Source: Candidatus Omnitrophota bacterium
GTDB lineage: Bacteria; Omnitrophota; Omnitrophia; Omnitrophales; Aquincolibacteriaceae
DNA length: 45,954 nucleotides
NCBI GenBank assembly: GCA_903884815.1
Contig: CAISGE010000002.1
Span: forward strand, 1-45,954
Direction of reading: 5' to 3'
How positions within the stretch are numbered: the stretch's first letter is position 1; each line of letters begins with the position of its first letter. Of the stretch, positions 7,640 to 17,500 are shown one piece after another. The notes below the pieces were generated by a model. The model did not search any database and had not been told where the DNA came from. It saw only the letters and a list, made by a program, of their open reading frames with translations. The position numbers were made by a program, and so were the translations under genes.

Positions 7640-8146
7640 TTACCGCTTTTCTTTCCTCAGCGTCTTAAAGAATTCCGCGAGGAGGAACTTCGCGTCATCC
7701 GCCATGACGCCCCCCGTCACCTTCACGCGGTGATTCAGCCGGTCGTCGTCCGTAATATGATAACGACTGTGACACGCCCCGGCCTTCGCGTCCCTCGCCC
7801 CGTATACGAGGTTTTGACATTTGGTCATCACCAGCGCCCCCGCGCACATGGGACACGGTTCCAGCGTCACATAAAGCGTCGCGCCCTCAAGCGACCCACG
7901 ATGTTCTTTTAACCCGGCGGGTTTCGCCTCCGGCATCTGGCTGAGCGTCTCCGAAGCCGCGGTAAGCGCGATCATCTCCGCGTGCGCCGTCGGATCATGA
8001 AGCATTTCCATTTGATTGTAAGCCCGCGCGACAATTTTGTTCTTCCACACCACCACCGCTCCCACAGGAACTTCGCCCTTATCGAGCGCGATCACCGCCT
8101 GCTTGATCGCCTCTTTCATGAAATATTCGTGATGCGGTTTTTCCAT
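7640..8146 (-). CDS. tadA: tRNA-specific adenosine deaminase TadA
   Basis: A 168 aa cytidine-deaminase-fold enzyme that converts A34 to inosine in tRNA-Arg(ACG). The zinc site is H55-A-E57 (TAHAEMIAL) and P-C98-P-M-C101. The downstream GARDAKAGA segment is typical of TadA. The frame is open to 8347, but family length and an AAAGGG site about 7 bases upstream support the ATG at 8146 (MEKPHHEYFM). The window contains two copies of its expected substrate, tRNA-Arg(ACG), supporting tadA rather than a nucleoside deaminase. Confidence 0.93.
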   Translation of the reverse strand: MEKPHHEYFMKEAIKQAVIALDKGEVPVGAVVVWKNKIVARAYNQMEMLHDPTAHAEMIALTAASETLSQMPEAKPAGLKEHRGSLEGATLYVTLEPCPMCAGALVMTKCQNLVYGARDAKAGACHSRYHITDDDRLNHRVKVTGGVMADDAKFLLAEFFKTLRKEKR

Positions 8147-8451
8147 ACGGAACCCTTTAATGCTCTGTCTTTGCGTGAAATCGTCGCGGCAGATTATACG
8201 GGACTTGGAGAAATTTGTAAGCCAGGTTTTTATTCCCGTCAGTTCCCGGAAGAAACCGTGATAGCAAACGACTGAGTCCGAACGATCGTTTCTTCGAAAC
8301 CGCTCGAGCGACGACGTCACACATCCGGAGAGAAGAAAGCGCAGCATCAGAAATACTCGGAACGGTGGGAAGTAAAATCTCTTGGAATTTATTCTAAAAA
8401 AAGTCGGGAACGAGGTGGCCTTTCATAGCCGACGCGACCGATGGAAAGGCT
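8147..8451. other. intergenic, no gene seen
   Basis: About 300 bases between tadA and a short ORF. The tadA frame is open through much of this stretch, but the amino-acid sequence (many R, S and C, no motif) does not look coding. No RNA gene, riboswitch or clear promoter was recognised. Confidence 0.4.
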
Positions 8452-8601
8452 TTATGCCTGGACCCCACGGACCTTATTTCCGGACTTGGTGAGCGCTTCC
8501 TGGATCCTGAGCCACTCCTTCTTCTCAAGCTTCCCGGCCATGAACTTGTCACACGCCGCGTTGTATTCCTTGCGGATCTGTATAAGCCTTGGGTCGATCA
8601 T
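8452..8601 (-). CDS. short hypothetical protein (49 aa)
   Basis: A minus-strand ORF from ATG (8599-8601) to TAA (8452-8454) encodes a compact charged peptide beginning MIDPRLIQIRKEYNAAC and ending in KSGNKVRGVQA. It is predicted mostly helical (KFMAGKLEKKEWLRIQEAL). GAGG lies 3-4 bases before the ATG and AAAGGA further upstream. Composition and amphipathic pattern look like real protein. No family is recognised. It stands alone between tadA and the HD-GYP gene. Confidence 0.5.
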   Translation of the reverse strand: MIDPRLIQIRKEYNAACDKFMAGKLEKKEWLRIQEALTKSGNKVRGVQA

Positions 8602-8811
8602 AGCCTCGGGGTCCTTTCGCTTTCTTACTACGTGGAACAGCGCCCTTCGGGTCTCGGAAGCTTCAGCGCCATCTTAGAACGAAGCGGGGTCAGTATACTC
8701 TTGTCCCGGAGGGTCTGTAGATTATGTTTGGATAAGGAAGGATGGCTGGCAAACACGCGTCATCCCTTGGTATTTCAAGGCCTCACCCGTTTGCCTGATC
8801 CGCGAGACGTG

Positions 8812-9774
8812 TTATTCTGTTTTCCAGAATAATTTGTCCCGCTTGAGGATCGTCACGCAGGCATCAACGACCGCAGGGTCAAAAATCGTCCCTTTTTTGC
8901 TTGTGATCTCATGGAGCGCTTTCTCCATGCCAAGCATCGGGCGATAAGGACGGTTGGTCGCCATGGCCTCGATCACGTCCGCCACCGCGATGATCTTCGC
9001 CTCGAGAAGGATCTTCTCTCCGGAAAGGCCGTTGGGGTAGCCTGAGCCGTCGAGCCTTTCATGATGCTGAAGCACGATCTCCGCGATCGGCCACGGAAAC
9101 TGTATGCCTTGGAGGATCTCATAACCCTCTTTGGGGTGGGCCTTGATCACGCTCATTTCGGCTTCGCTCAATTTCGTGGGCTTCGTCAGATAATCGATGG
9201 GGATGTTCAGCTTCCCGATGTCGTGGATCACCGCAGCCATGCGGATACCGCCGATCTGCTTGTCGGTAAGCTTCATCTCCCGGGCGATGGCGCACGAGAG
9301 CTGCATCACGCGTTCCTGATGGCCCGCCGTGTAAGGGTCTCTTTTTTCAACCGCGGACGAAAGAGCGGCAACGGTTTCTTCCAGAAGACGCTCGATATTC
9401 TCATAATAATGGTTCATAAGATCCCGCAGGGAGAGCATCCCCTTGACGAAGCCGTCTTCCACGACGGGCATATGTCGGATCTTATTCTTCTGCATCGACT
9501 CCATCACGCTGATGTAGGAATCGTTGATGTCAGCCATTCGCAGGTTCCCGGTCATAAGCTCTTTTATTTTCATCCGGGACAAATGCTCAAGATCGTTGAA
9601 GTCGACTTTTTTAAGAATATCTCTTTCGGTAAAAATGCCAATTGTGTTGCTTTCTCTCATGATAAGAATCGCGCTGACGGCCTTTTCCTGCATGAGCCTG
9701 ATGGCCTCCAGCACGGACTTTTCACAATCGATGCTCACCATCGAGGTTGTCATGTAATCAGAAATTTTCTTCAT
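8812..9774 (-). CDS. CBS-pair / HD-GYP c-di-GMP phosphodiesterase
   Basis: The 320 aa contain two CBS domains (about 1-60 and 65-120; MTTSMVSIDCEKSVLEAI and MTGNLRMADINDSYISVMESM), followed by an HD-GYP domain from about 130. The metal site has H184-D185 (HDIGK), HHE at 237-239 and GYP at 245-247 (LDGSGYP), so the phosphodiesterase looks active. HD-GYP proteins hydrolyse c-di-GMP to pGpG or GMP; the CBS pair probably senses adenine nucleotides. There is no REC domain. GAGGAGC about 8 bases before the ATG supports the start. It has the opposite role to the PilZ receptors upstream in the window. Confidence 0.92.
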   Translation of the reverse strand: MKKISDYMTTSMVSIDCEKSVLEAIRLMQEKAVSAILIMRESNTIGIFTERDILKKVDFNDLEHLSRMKIKELMTGNLRMADINDSYISVMESMQKNKIRHMPVVEDGFVKGMLSLRDLMNHYYENIERLLEETVAALSSAVEKRDPYTAGHQERVMQLSCAIAREMKLTDKQIGGIRMAAVIHDIGKLNIPIDYLTKPTKLSEAEMSVIKAHPKEGYEILQGIQFPWPIAEIVLQHHERLDGSGYPNGLSGEKILLEAKIIAVADVIEAMATNRPYRPMLGMEKALHEITSKKGTIFDPAVVDACVTILKRDKLFWKTE

Positions 9775-10104
9775 TGGAAGAGCTCCTCTCGTGTGCCTTC
9801 TTTTGACCCTACGTTCTTCTGAAGTGGCTCACCCTCTCGCTCGAGGGAACCTATTATGCCCCATAGTCTTTCGGCCAAACGCCTCCAAAGTTGATCTCCA
9901 ATTATTGTACTCCTTTTAAAAACGACTTGGTAGCCGGCAAGAGGTGTCATAAAAATACTTTCGAAGAGGAATCTTCCGGAGAAAACGATGCGGAATTAGA
10001 ATGAGCCGTCTGAGTAACTCTGTTGAATCTCCAGCGACGGCAACCTCTCGCTTATTCCTGAGGCTCTCACGTGCAGCCGAACGCATCGCAATACCTTCAA
10101 ACGG
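9775..10104. other. intergenic, no gene seen
   Basis: About 330 bases between the DUF2339 gene and the HD-GYP gene, both on the minus strand. It should contain the 5' region of the latter. No ORF with coding character, no RNA gene and no convincing terminator was found. Confidence 0.4.
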
Positions 10105-12621
10105 CTACTGCGTCTTTTCTTCATCGGGTAAAAAAATCTTTGCGTAGTAGTTATAGAGGAAGCTCGCCACCACAAACACGAGGCCCAACCCCATGAAGGA
10201 AATGATCCTGTAAAGAACCTGGAGCTGCGCAAAGTCGTACGTGAACAACCGGAGGATGACCAGGAGGAATACGCTGAGTCCCATCCAGCGATAGACGCGC
10301 TCCTTTTGATGGAATCCATAGATGATATAGCCGAATGCGGCGATCCCCCAAACCAGGCTCAAGATCGACCTTGTGACGGGATCCCAGGTTAAGAGAAGGA
10401 AAAGTGCTCCAGCCGTGATCGAGAAATAGCGGAAGTAACCCTCATCAATGTTGGCGGCTTTGTACCGGCGTCTGATCCATTCTCCCAACACAAAAAGACC
10501 GGCGATTGACACAAGGGCGCCGGAGTAGCGGAGAAACACAGCCGGATCAGAAAAGAATCTTGAGAAGCCCGTCGTCCCGTCGTCAAAAACAAATCTCAGG
10601 CTTGCCGCAATCGTGAACACGACAGCCACGATCCGCAAAGAAAATCTATTCTTAAGAACCCCCGCCATCATTAAGATCCCGGCAATAAGGACCAGCATGC
10701 TCGAAGCGATCGCTTCAGGACCCCCCATCAAAAAAGCAGCCCCGGAATAACAGGCGGCTAAAATATAACCCGTCGTGTTCCCCAAAGTCTTTTCGTCTTC
10801 CTTGACCGCACTTGTCTTGTCGTACAAAGCGCCGATAAGGAACGCCGCGGCGCCCACGAACGCGCAGACAAAAAAGAAAGGATTGATCGGGAGTATCCAT
10901 GTCGCGACAACCCCTCTTTCCAAAGAGTCATAAAGGAGCCCCCTCATGACTACAATGGCCACCAAGATCCACCCGATGACGCGGAGCACGATCCGTTGAT
11001 GATGCAGGCCAAGCCAGACCAAGCTGGCCCCGGCCGCGGCCCAGCCATACGTGATCGAGCTGCCTCTAAAATACATCGGAACGATCAGGCAGAGTAGCGT
11101 CGTTGAAAAAACAAGATAAATGTCCGAAAGGAGTTGTTGTTTACGTTCCTCCTCCATGAGGGAGAGCCCGAGATAAACGCCGCCCATGACCAGCGCGAAT
11201 ATCCATTTGGTCGCCGGATAATAGATATGCAGGTGGTGCATCACGCAAACCACAAAAACAAGCCCGTTCAGCAGGGCCACGGACGTCATCACGGAATCCT
11301 CTTTCTCTTCTTTCCTGTCTTTCCCCTGAAACACCCCCATGACCGTGAAGAGCGCCCAATAAAGCATCAGGAAAGAAAGATGCAGGCACGATCTCATGGA
11401 GTCGATCGCGGGATAGGCCTGGAAGCTGCCTCCCACCCACGGAGCCACCAAGATTTCCCAAACTCGATTTTCGCCCGCGAAATAGGCCTGTGCCCTGTAA
11501 ATGGATGGCTCCACCCAAACCCAATGGATCCCGTACACGGCCAAGAGGCAAAAAAGCGCCAGCCAATTCCAACCTAATTTGCGCGTCACATAAACGGCAG
11601 ACACCGCCAAGAGATAAGAGGCCGCCAACGAATAAAACGATACATCCGTCGATACCGTCGCGAAATAGGCCAGAAAATAAGCCATGAAGGCCAGCGCCCG
11701 GGACCGGTACTGAAGGGATTGGACGATAAAGCCGGCGGCAACGACGAGCATGAAGAAAAAGCCAAGGAACGGGCTCTGGATCACCCGGACCATGGAAACG
11801 TGATAGGCTGCAAAAACAGTAAAATAAAGCACGGCCCAACCGCCGCCGATCGCGGACATCGCCCATTTGTGATAACTTTCTTTTTTGGAAAGAAAATTAC
11901 CGGTTCCGGCCAGTGCGCATCCCAAAAGGGCGCCGATCGCCAGTTTCCCCCAGGCCCCCAAGAACTGGGAGGTGTAGGTGACAAGAAAAACAACCCCGAG
12001 AAGCAGCGTGAAGATTCCGATACGCGAGAGCCAGTACTTTCCGATATCCGACTCCGTGGTGCCTTTTTTTGTTTCTGAAAAAGACGGCGCGAAGGGCGCG
12101 GGCTCCGCTGTTCCGGACGGGACCGCCGGCACGACGTCCGCTTTCCTAATCGGCGGTTCAACCTTCTCGGGTTCGGGAACGAGGAGTTTTTGATAAACCC
12201 AGTTTGCCGCCAGCTTTCCTTGCGCGGCCTTCCCGCTTTCTCGCGCGACCAGAAGCTCCACCTGTTCCGAAATCGTCCGCAATTGTTCCTGGATCGCGTG
12301 GAGAGGCTCCAGACGTATCTCTCTCAACTGCTCCTTGATCTCGGCCAGAGTATTTTCTTTGGGAAGCTCGATCGCTGCCCTCAGAACCCCCTGGGTTTCA
12401 ATGAGCTCCACTCGAAAGCCCGCCTTTTCAAGTTGATCCAAGAGAGCTCTTGCCTGTTCCTTGGTTTGATTATTAAAAACGAGCGCCTGCTTCTCAAACA
12501 AAAAATGCTTGGCATGGGTTTCATCCCATCCGGTCTGTTCCTGGGCGAAGCGAATGAGTTCCGGATGGGCCCAATACTTCTGCGTTCCCGTGACCGTCAG
12601 CGTCAGCGTCAGTGTCTTCAT
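10105..12621 (-). CDS. DUF2339 polytopic membrane protein with coiled-coil N-terminus
   Basis: The 838 aa start with a soluble part (about 1-190) that includes helical, coiled-coil-like ENTLAEIKEQLREIRLEPLHAIQEQL and a proline-rich linker. The membrane part from about residue 195 opens with IGKYWLSRIGIFTLLLGVVF and GAWGKLAIGALLGCALAGTG, the signature of DUF2339 (PF10101), and holds some 20 predicted helices. The family's function is not known. GGGGG lies 5 bases before the ATG. It is 11 bases from the hexapeptide transferase gene and is probably the last gene of the envelope/lipid cluster. Confidence 0.85.
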   Translation of the reverse strand: MKTLTLTLTVTGTQKYWAHPELIRFAQEQTGWDETHAKHFLFEKQALVFNNQTKEQARALLDQLEKAGFRVELIETQGVLRAAIELPKENTLAEIKEQLREIRLEPLHAIQEQLRTISEQVELLVARESGKAAQGKLAANWVYQKLLVPEPEKVEPPIRKADVVPAVPSGTAEPAPFAPSFSETKKGTTESDIGKYWLSRIGIFTLLLGVVFLVTYTSQFLGAWGKLAIGALLGCALAGTGNFLSKKESYHKWAMSAIGGGWAVLYFTVFAAYHVSMVRVIQSPFLGFFFMLVVAAGFIVQSLQYRSRALAFMAYFLAYFATVSTDVSFYSLAASYLLAVSAVYVTRKLGWNWLALFCLLAVYGIHWVWVEPSIYRAQAYFAGENRVWEILVAPWVGGSFQAYPAIDSMRSCLHLSFLMLYWALFTVMGVFQGKDRKEEKEDSVMTSVALLNGLVFVVCVMHHLHIYYPATKWIFALVMGGVYLGLSLMEEERKQQLLSDIYLVFSTTLLCLIVPMYFRGSSITYGWAAAGASLVWLGLHHQRIVLRVIGWILVAIVVMRGLLYDSLERGVVATWILPINPFFFVCAFVGAAAFLIGALYDKTSAVKEDEKTLGNTTGYILAACYSGAAFLMGGPEAIASSMLVLIAGILMMAGVLKNRFSLRIVAVVFTIAASLRFVFDDGTTGFSRFFSDPAVFLRYSGALVSIAGLFVLGEWIRRRYKAANIDEGYFRYFSITAGALFLLLTWDPVTRSILSLVWGIAAFGYIIYGFHQKERVYRWMGLSVFLLVILRLFTYDFAQLQVLYRIISFMGLGLVFVVASFLYNYYAKIFLPDEEKTQ

Positions 12622-12632
12622 GGTGTCCCCCT

Positions 12633-13373
12633 TTAGGGTCCTTTCGGATCAAGCTCGTGCGCATGCCTCTCCCTTGCGTTGACCGCGGGAACTCCCACGA
12701 ACACGCTGCGAGGCTCTACGACCGCGTCCTTCATCAATACCGCGCCGGCAGCGATCACCGCACCATCCCCGATCTGCGCTCCCGGCAAAATGACCGTATT
12801 CAGTCCGATGGTCACTCTTCTTCCGATCTTAACCTTCTTAAGGACCAGCCGTCCGCGTTCGACGGAATGGCAGATGACGGTCGAATGCCCGCCGATCACG
12901 GTCTCGTCCCCGATCTCAAGAAGGGACAGATCTGCGCCAAACTTGGAATTGATCTGAACGTTTTTTCCGAGCTTGGCCCCCATGAGACGGTAAAAAACAC
13001 TCGCGATCGGCGTGAGCAGGATAAAATCGCCAAAAATATTCCATACCAAAAGCATTAACGAATTGGTAAGCGCCCACTTAAAGGCCTCAAAAGAACCCAA
13101 AGGATAGATGCCTTCTTTTAGTTTCAACTGAAAGAGAGTCCGGATAAGCCCGGTAATCAGAATCAGGCAGATCCCCGTCACAAAATAGGCGCCCGCCAGC
13201 GCCAACCCGAGCGCTAGCAGGCGGATCTCCATCGAGCTCGCCGTGGTCGCACTCCACACATGAAAACAAAGAGAAAGTCCGGGGTAGAGGGCCATTCCGA
13301 TCGCCAGAATGCCGATCGCATAGAGGAACAAAGTGAAAAGAAGTTGTATTAAGGAAGTCGCAAGCCATTTCAT
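12633..13373 (-). CDS. membrane-anchored hexapeptide (left-handed beta-helix) acyltransferase-like protein
   Basis: From the ATG at 13373 the protein has 246 aa. The first 130 or so form four predicted membrane helices (LIQLLFTLFLYAIGILAIGMAL and others). The rest is a left-handed beta-helix of hexapeptide repeats (IGDETVIGGHSTVI, KIGRRVTIGLNTVI, IGDGAVIAAGAVL). The closing VFVGVPAV is typical of serine/sugar O-acetyltransferases. The TGA of the upstream hydrolase overlaps its ATG (ATGA), which indicates translational coupling and decides the start. The substrate is unknown; surface-lipid or glycan acylation is plausible. Confidence 0.8.
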   Translation of the reverse strand: MKWLATSLIQLLFTLFLYAIGILAIGMALYPGLSLCFHVWSATTASSMEIRLLALGLALAGAYFVTGICLILITGLIRTLFQLKLKEGIYPLGSFEAFKWALTNSLMLLVWNIFGDFILLTPIASVFYRLMGAKLGKNVQINSKFGADLSLLEIGDETVIGGHSTVICHSVERGRLVLKKVKIGRRVTIGLNTVILPGAQIGDGAVIAAGAVLMKDAVVEPRSVFVGVPAVNARERHAHELDPKGP

Positions 13374-14110
13374 TCCTTCACCTCTTCTTTCAGGGTTTGG
13401 GAGAACCACTCTGAACACGTTCTTATAAATTCGCCCGGGTTTGCGTCATAGATCTTCTCCGCATGCCCCGCGTTATCCACCAAAAGAAGCTTCTTGGGTT
13501 GCTTTGCCTTGCGGTAAAGCTTCGCGCTGTGAATAGGGTGGATCAGCCAGTCCTGCCGGCCGTGGATAAAAAGGATCGGCCTCGGAGCAATCTTAGCAAC
13601 GGCATCCAGAGGTCTCACTTTAGGTAAAAAAGGATTCCCGGGCCGCAGCCCTTTCCCTTTCCCCTTCTCTCCGAGATTCAGCTTCAGATCTTCCAGCATT
13701 TCCTTCTCCCAAAACCGGTAATCGATCTTCCAGAAATCATAAGGAGAGCTTACGGAAATAACGCTCCGAATGTCCGTATTACGGCTTCCTTCGATGATCG
13801 CCACCGCCGCGCCCAGAGAGAACCCGATCACGCCCACGGAACGATACGCCTCTTTCTTAGCATAAGCCACGACCGCACGAAGGTCCTCTGTTTCAAGCGA
13901 TGTGAAAGAAAAAAGTCCCGAGCTTTTCCCGTGGCCCCTGAAATCAAAACTGATCACGTCGAAGTCACGACTCAGAGCTTCGGCTATTTTTTGAAAAAGA
14001 TACGCGTCTTTATTATTGTAAAAACCATGGGCAAGAAGGACCACCACGTCGTGGCCGGTTTTAAAATGCTCCGCGGATATCTTATGGGCGTCGGCGGTTA
14101 ACAGTTTCAT
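13370..14110 (-). CDS. alpha/beta hydrolase
   Basis: A 246 aa single-domain alpha/beta hydrolase. The oxyanion region is AHGFYNNKD near residue 27, the nucleophile S98 sits in GFSLGA, the acid is in HGRQDWLI and the histidine in NAGHAEKI. Such enzymes act as esterases or lipases; the mix with aas and an acyltransferase suggests lipid or acyl-ester substrates (inference). AAGGAG precedes the ATG by about 9 bases. Its stop overlaps the start of the next gene. Confidence 0.88.
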   Translation of the reverse strand: MKLLTADAHKISAEHFKTGHDVVVLLAHGFYNNKDAYLFQKIAEALSRDFDVISFDFRGHGKSSGLFSFTSLETEDLRAVVAYAKKEAYRSVGVIGFSLGAAVAIIEGSRNTDIRSVISVSSPYDFWKIDYRFWEKEMLEDLKLNLGEKGKGKGLRPGNPFLPKVRPLDAVAKIAPRPILFIHGRQDWLIHPIHSAKLYRKAKQPKKLLLVDNAGHAEKIYDANPGEFIRTCSEWFSQTLKEEVKE

Positions 14111-14146
14111 TTCAACCGTTCTCCTTTCAGCAAGACGCGGCGGTCG

Positions 14147-14599
14147 TCATTTTGCCAATTTCTTGTACCCAACAAAAAGCAGCACGGTGAAGGCCGCCAG
14201 GAGTGACAAAAACCTCATCCAGTCCTGAAGCTCGGACCAGTAACAAATATAACCCTCCGTAAGACAAAAAATCCCGCCGAACATGAGCCCGGTTCCAACG
14301 GCCTGAATCGATAGCACCGCCCCAATGAAGATGCATGCAATGCCGACCGGAACCGCTACAAAAAACAGATGCTTTTGGAAAACCGTCTCTTTTTGCTTAA
14401 AAATCCTCTCTCTTTCCTCATTCTCTTTATCTATCTTTGCTTTTTCAGCCGGCGTAGCGTCCTTATACTTTTCACAGGCGTAACACTTATTTCCGTCTTC
14501 CTCTTTAGGGGCGGGACTGAAAGTGCTCACCCCATAATGGATCAACATGGGCAAGATCACCGCGATCCCGAAACCCAAAGCGATCTTTTTGGCTAACAT
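14147..14599 (-). CDS. small membrane protein of unknown function
   Basis: The 150 aa have an N-terminal helix (KIALGFGIAVILPMLIHYGV), a charged extramembrane segment with a CYAC pair, then three more helices. No family is recognised. The CxxC (NKCYACEKY) suggests metal or disulfide chemistry. Its ATG overlaps the end of the aas fusion gene by 7 bases, so it is surely co-transcribed with it. Confidence 0.7.
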   Translation of the reverse strand: MLAKKIALGFGIAVILPMLIHYGVSTFSPAPKEEDGNKCYACEKYKDATPAEKAKIDKENEERERIFKQKETVFQKHLFFVAVPVGIACIFIGAVLSIQAVGTGLMFGGIFCLTEGYICYWSELQDWMRFLSLLAAFTVLLFVGYKKLAK

Positions 14600-17500
14600 G
14601 GTTCAACCCTCCCTTTCTCCCCATGATTCATTTCCAGGGCCATGGTTTTCATTTTTTTCAAATCAAGCTTTCCGGAGCCCAGGAGCGGGATCTCGGGAAC
14701 TTGAAAAAAATCCTCGCGCTTGGGGATCCAGAGCTTCGGAAAATCCGTTTCATTCAACTTGCCCCAGAGCCCATCAATATCGATCGTTCCCTTATAAAGA
14801 ACGGCGAGCCGCTCGCCTCTCTTTTCATCCGGAACAGCAGTTACGGCACAAAGGGGCTCCACCACGGCGAGGATCTCCAGGATCTTTTCCTCGATCTTGA
14901 TATGCGGGACCATTTCCCCGCCGATCTTGCTGAACCGCGACAACCGGTCCGTGATGTGGATAAATCCGTCTTGGTCGATGCGGGCCATATCACCTGTCTT
15001 GTACCAGCCGTCCTGAAGAACTTCCCGGGTCTTTTCTTCCTCCCCCAAATAGCCGCGCATGACGTTCGGACCTTTCACAAAAAGCAGTCCCTCTTCGTCA
15101 TAGGATTTTCGTGCCCCGGTATCCGGATCCACGGTCTTGACGGCCACGCCCGGAATGGGGTGCCCCACGCTGCCGGACTTATGCCCCACTTGATGGATCG
15201 CGTCCTCCGAAGTTCCGTAATCGGGAACCCCCATGGCCACGATGGGAGAAAGTTCGGTGGCGCCGTAGCCTTCGAACGGCGTTGTCCCGAATTTCTCCCG
15301 GAAAGCTTCGCTCAGAGCTTGTTTCAGCTTTTCCGCACCTGCCACGACATAGCGAAGGCTCTGGAACTGCTCCGGCGTGCATTTCCGGACATACGCCGAG
15401 AGAAAAGTCGGCGTTCCCATAAGGATCGTGGCTTTGTATTTCAAAACGAGCTCGCCGATCGTTCCTGCGTCGAGAGGGTTGTTGTGATAAACAGCGCCAA
15501 GCCCGAGACCCACCGGCATACAGAGCGTCCCTGTAAAGCCGAACGAATGGAAGAACGGAAGCGCCCCCATGATCACATCCTTCGGCTTGACCCGGAGGAT
15601 CTGGTAAAGGGCTTCGATGTTCGAAAAAATATTCCCGTGCGAAAGCATCACGCCTTTCGGCCGGCCAGTGCTTCCGCTGGAGAAGATGATGGTGGCAATA
15701 TCCTCCACGTTTTTCTTATCTCCATGAACAAACCACCGTTTGATGAGAAAGGCCGGAAGCAAGAAGGCGCGCAAAGCATAGCCCAACTTTTCTTTTGGCG
15801 TGACGGAGGCAAGCAGATCTTCGAGGAAGATCATGCCGTCCAGTTTTTCAAGCTTCGCCTTATGCAGAAAAACCTTGGACGTCACGATCTGCCGCATTTC
15901 ACATTGCGCGACACAGGACAGCAAGCTTTCTTTAGAAACGGTGAAATTTAAATTCACGGGGATCTTCCCAGCGAAAAGGGACGCTCCGTTTACAAGCGAA
16001 GCTCCGCATGAGGCCGGCAGGAGAATCCCCACTTTTTCGTTGTCGCCCCGCGTCCCCTGCGGTCCCCGGAACAGCTTGTCGGAAATAAGCAGCGCGCTCG
16101 CAAGCGTTTCGAGATAATTCAGCTTCTTCCCGCTCGAATCTGCCATGCAGAACTTGAAGGGATGTTTCTTCGCCTCTTCGATAAACGCGATGTGAAGCTT
16201 CTTCCGGTCCTTCCCCCGCAGTTTGAAAGCGTCGGCCGTCAACTCTTGAACGGCTTCGCGAACCTCATGGGACTTGGATTCCGGGCTCATCGGTTTTCCA
16301 AAAACAATCGTGACGGGATAAGGCAGCGCCTTGGGGAATTTCCAAAAAAACTTTCCGTTCTCAAAACTGAAAATGCTCCCCCAGATCTTGTCAATGCACA
16401 TCGGAATGATGGGGGCGTTCACGCCTTTCATGATGCGCTCAAAACCTTTTTTGAAGGAAAGCATATTCCCGGTGCGCGTCAGCCCTCCTTCCGCAAAGAT
16501 ACAAACAAGCTCGCCGTTTTCGATCGCCGTCCGTGCGGTCTTCAAAGATTCCAGGATCGCTTTGGGATGATCCCGATATGAAATGGGGATCGCTTTGATG
16601 GCCCTTGCGAACGGCTTGACGGCGGGGTTGTTGTAGATCTCTTTATAGGCCAGAAACCGGACCGGACGCTCGAGAGAAGCCAGCACGAGCGGCGGATCCG
16701 CGTAAGCGACATGATTGCAAACTAGCAGGCCGCCGCCTTCCACCGGGATATTTTCACGTCCCACGACTTTGATGCGATAAAGCGTGTGGGCGAGGACCCA
16801 GTTGAATAATCGAATAAAAGCTTCCGGGAGGATCTTGAGAATCAGGATCGTGATCGCGATCGAAAAAACACCGAGGACGAAGAAAAGCTGGGCCGGATTG
16901 AATTTGAGCTGTCCCCCCAGGAGCCAGAGATAGGCGGAAGCGAGCAGAATGCAAGCGGAGGTCACGATGTTGGAGGCCGCCAGATATTTCCCGCGGCGAT
17001 CTTCCGGGCTTTTCATCTGAAAATAAGCATTCAGCGGCACGATAAAAACACCGCTGAAACAGCCGAGCAAAAGAAAAAGCGCGAAACTTTTCGGAACGCT
17101 CTGTGCGTCAAAGCCTATCAGGACACAGACCAGGCTGATCCCGATGGCCCCCAGCGGCACGAGACCATACTCGATCTTTTTTTCAGAAAAAAAGGCGGCC
17201 AGTAAACTGCCCGCGCCGATGCCGATCGACGTTAGCACCAGAAGCAGGCTCGCGTGAGAGTCCGACAGATGGAGCATCTCTTTACCGTACAAGAGAACGT
17301 TCATCTGGAAAACAGCGCCCAAAAACCAGAAATAGCAGATCGCGATAAGGGTGAGGGCGAGCCAGCGGTCCTGACGGATCTCTCTAAGCGCGTCCATGGA
17401 TCCCTTGAATGCGTTGAGTTTGAACTTCTCGGCAACGTGGCTGCGCCCATCCGTCGAGATAAAAAAACTCGCCACGACGCCGATGACCGCGAAAACGATG

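Noticed and set aside
9996..10319. Minus-strand ORF of 107 codons
   Set aside because: It overlaps the conserved end of the DUF2339 gene in another frame and has a shadow-like Ser/Arg composition.
14623..15951. Long plus-strand ORF (442 codons)
   Set aside because: It is antisense to the AMP-ligase part of the aas fusion, whose domains and motifs are unmistakable; the composition is that of a shadow frame.
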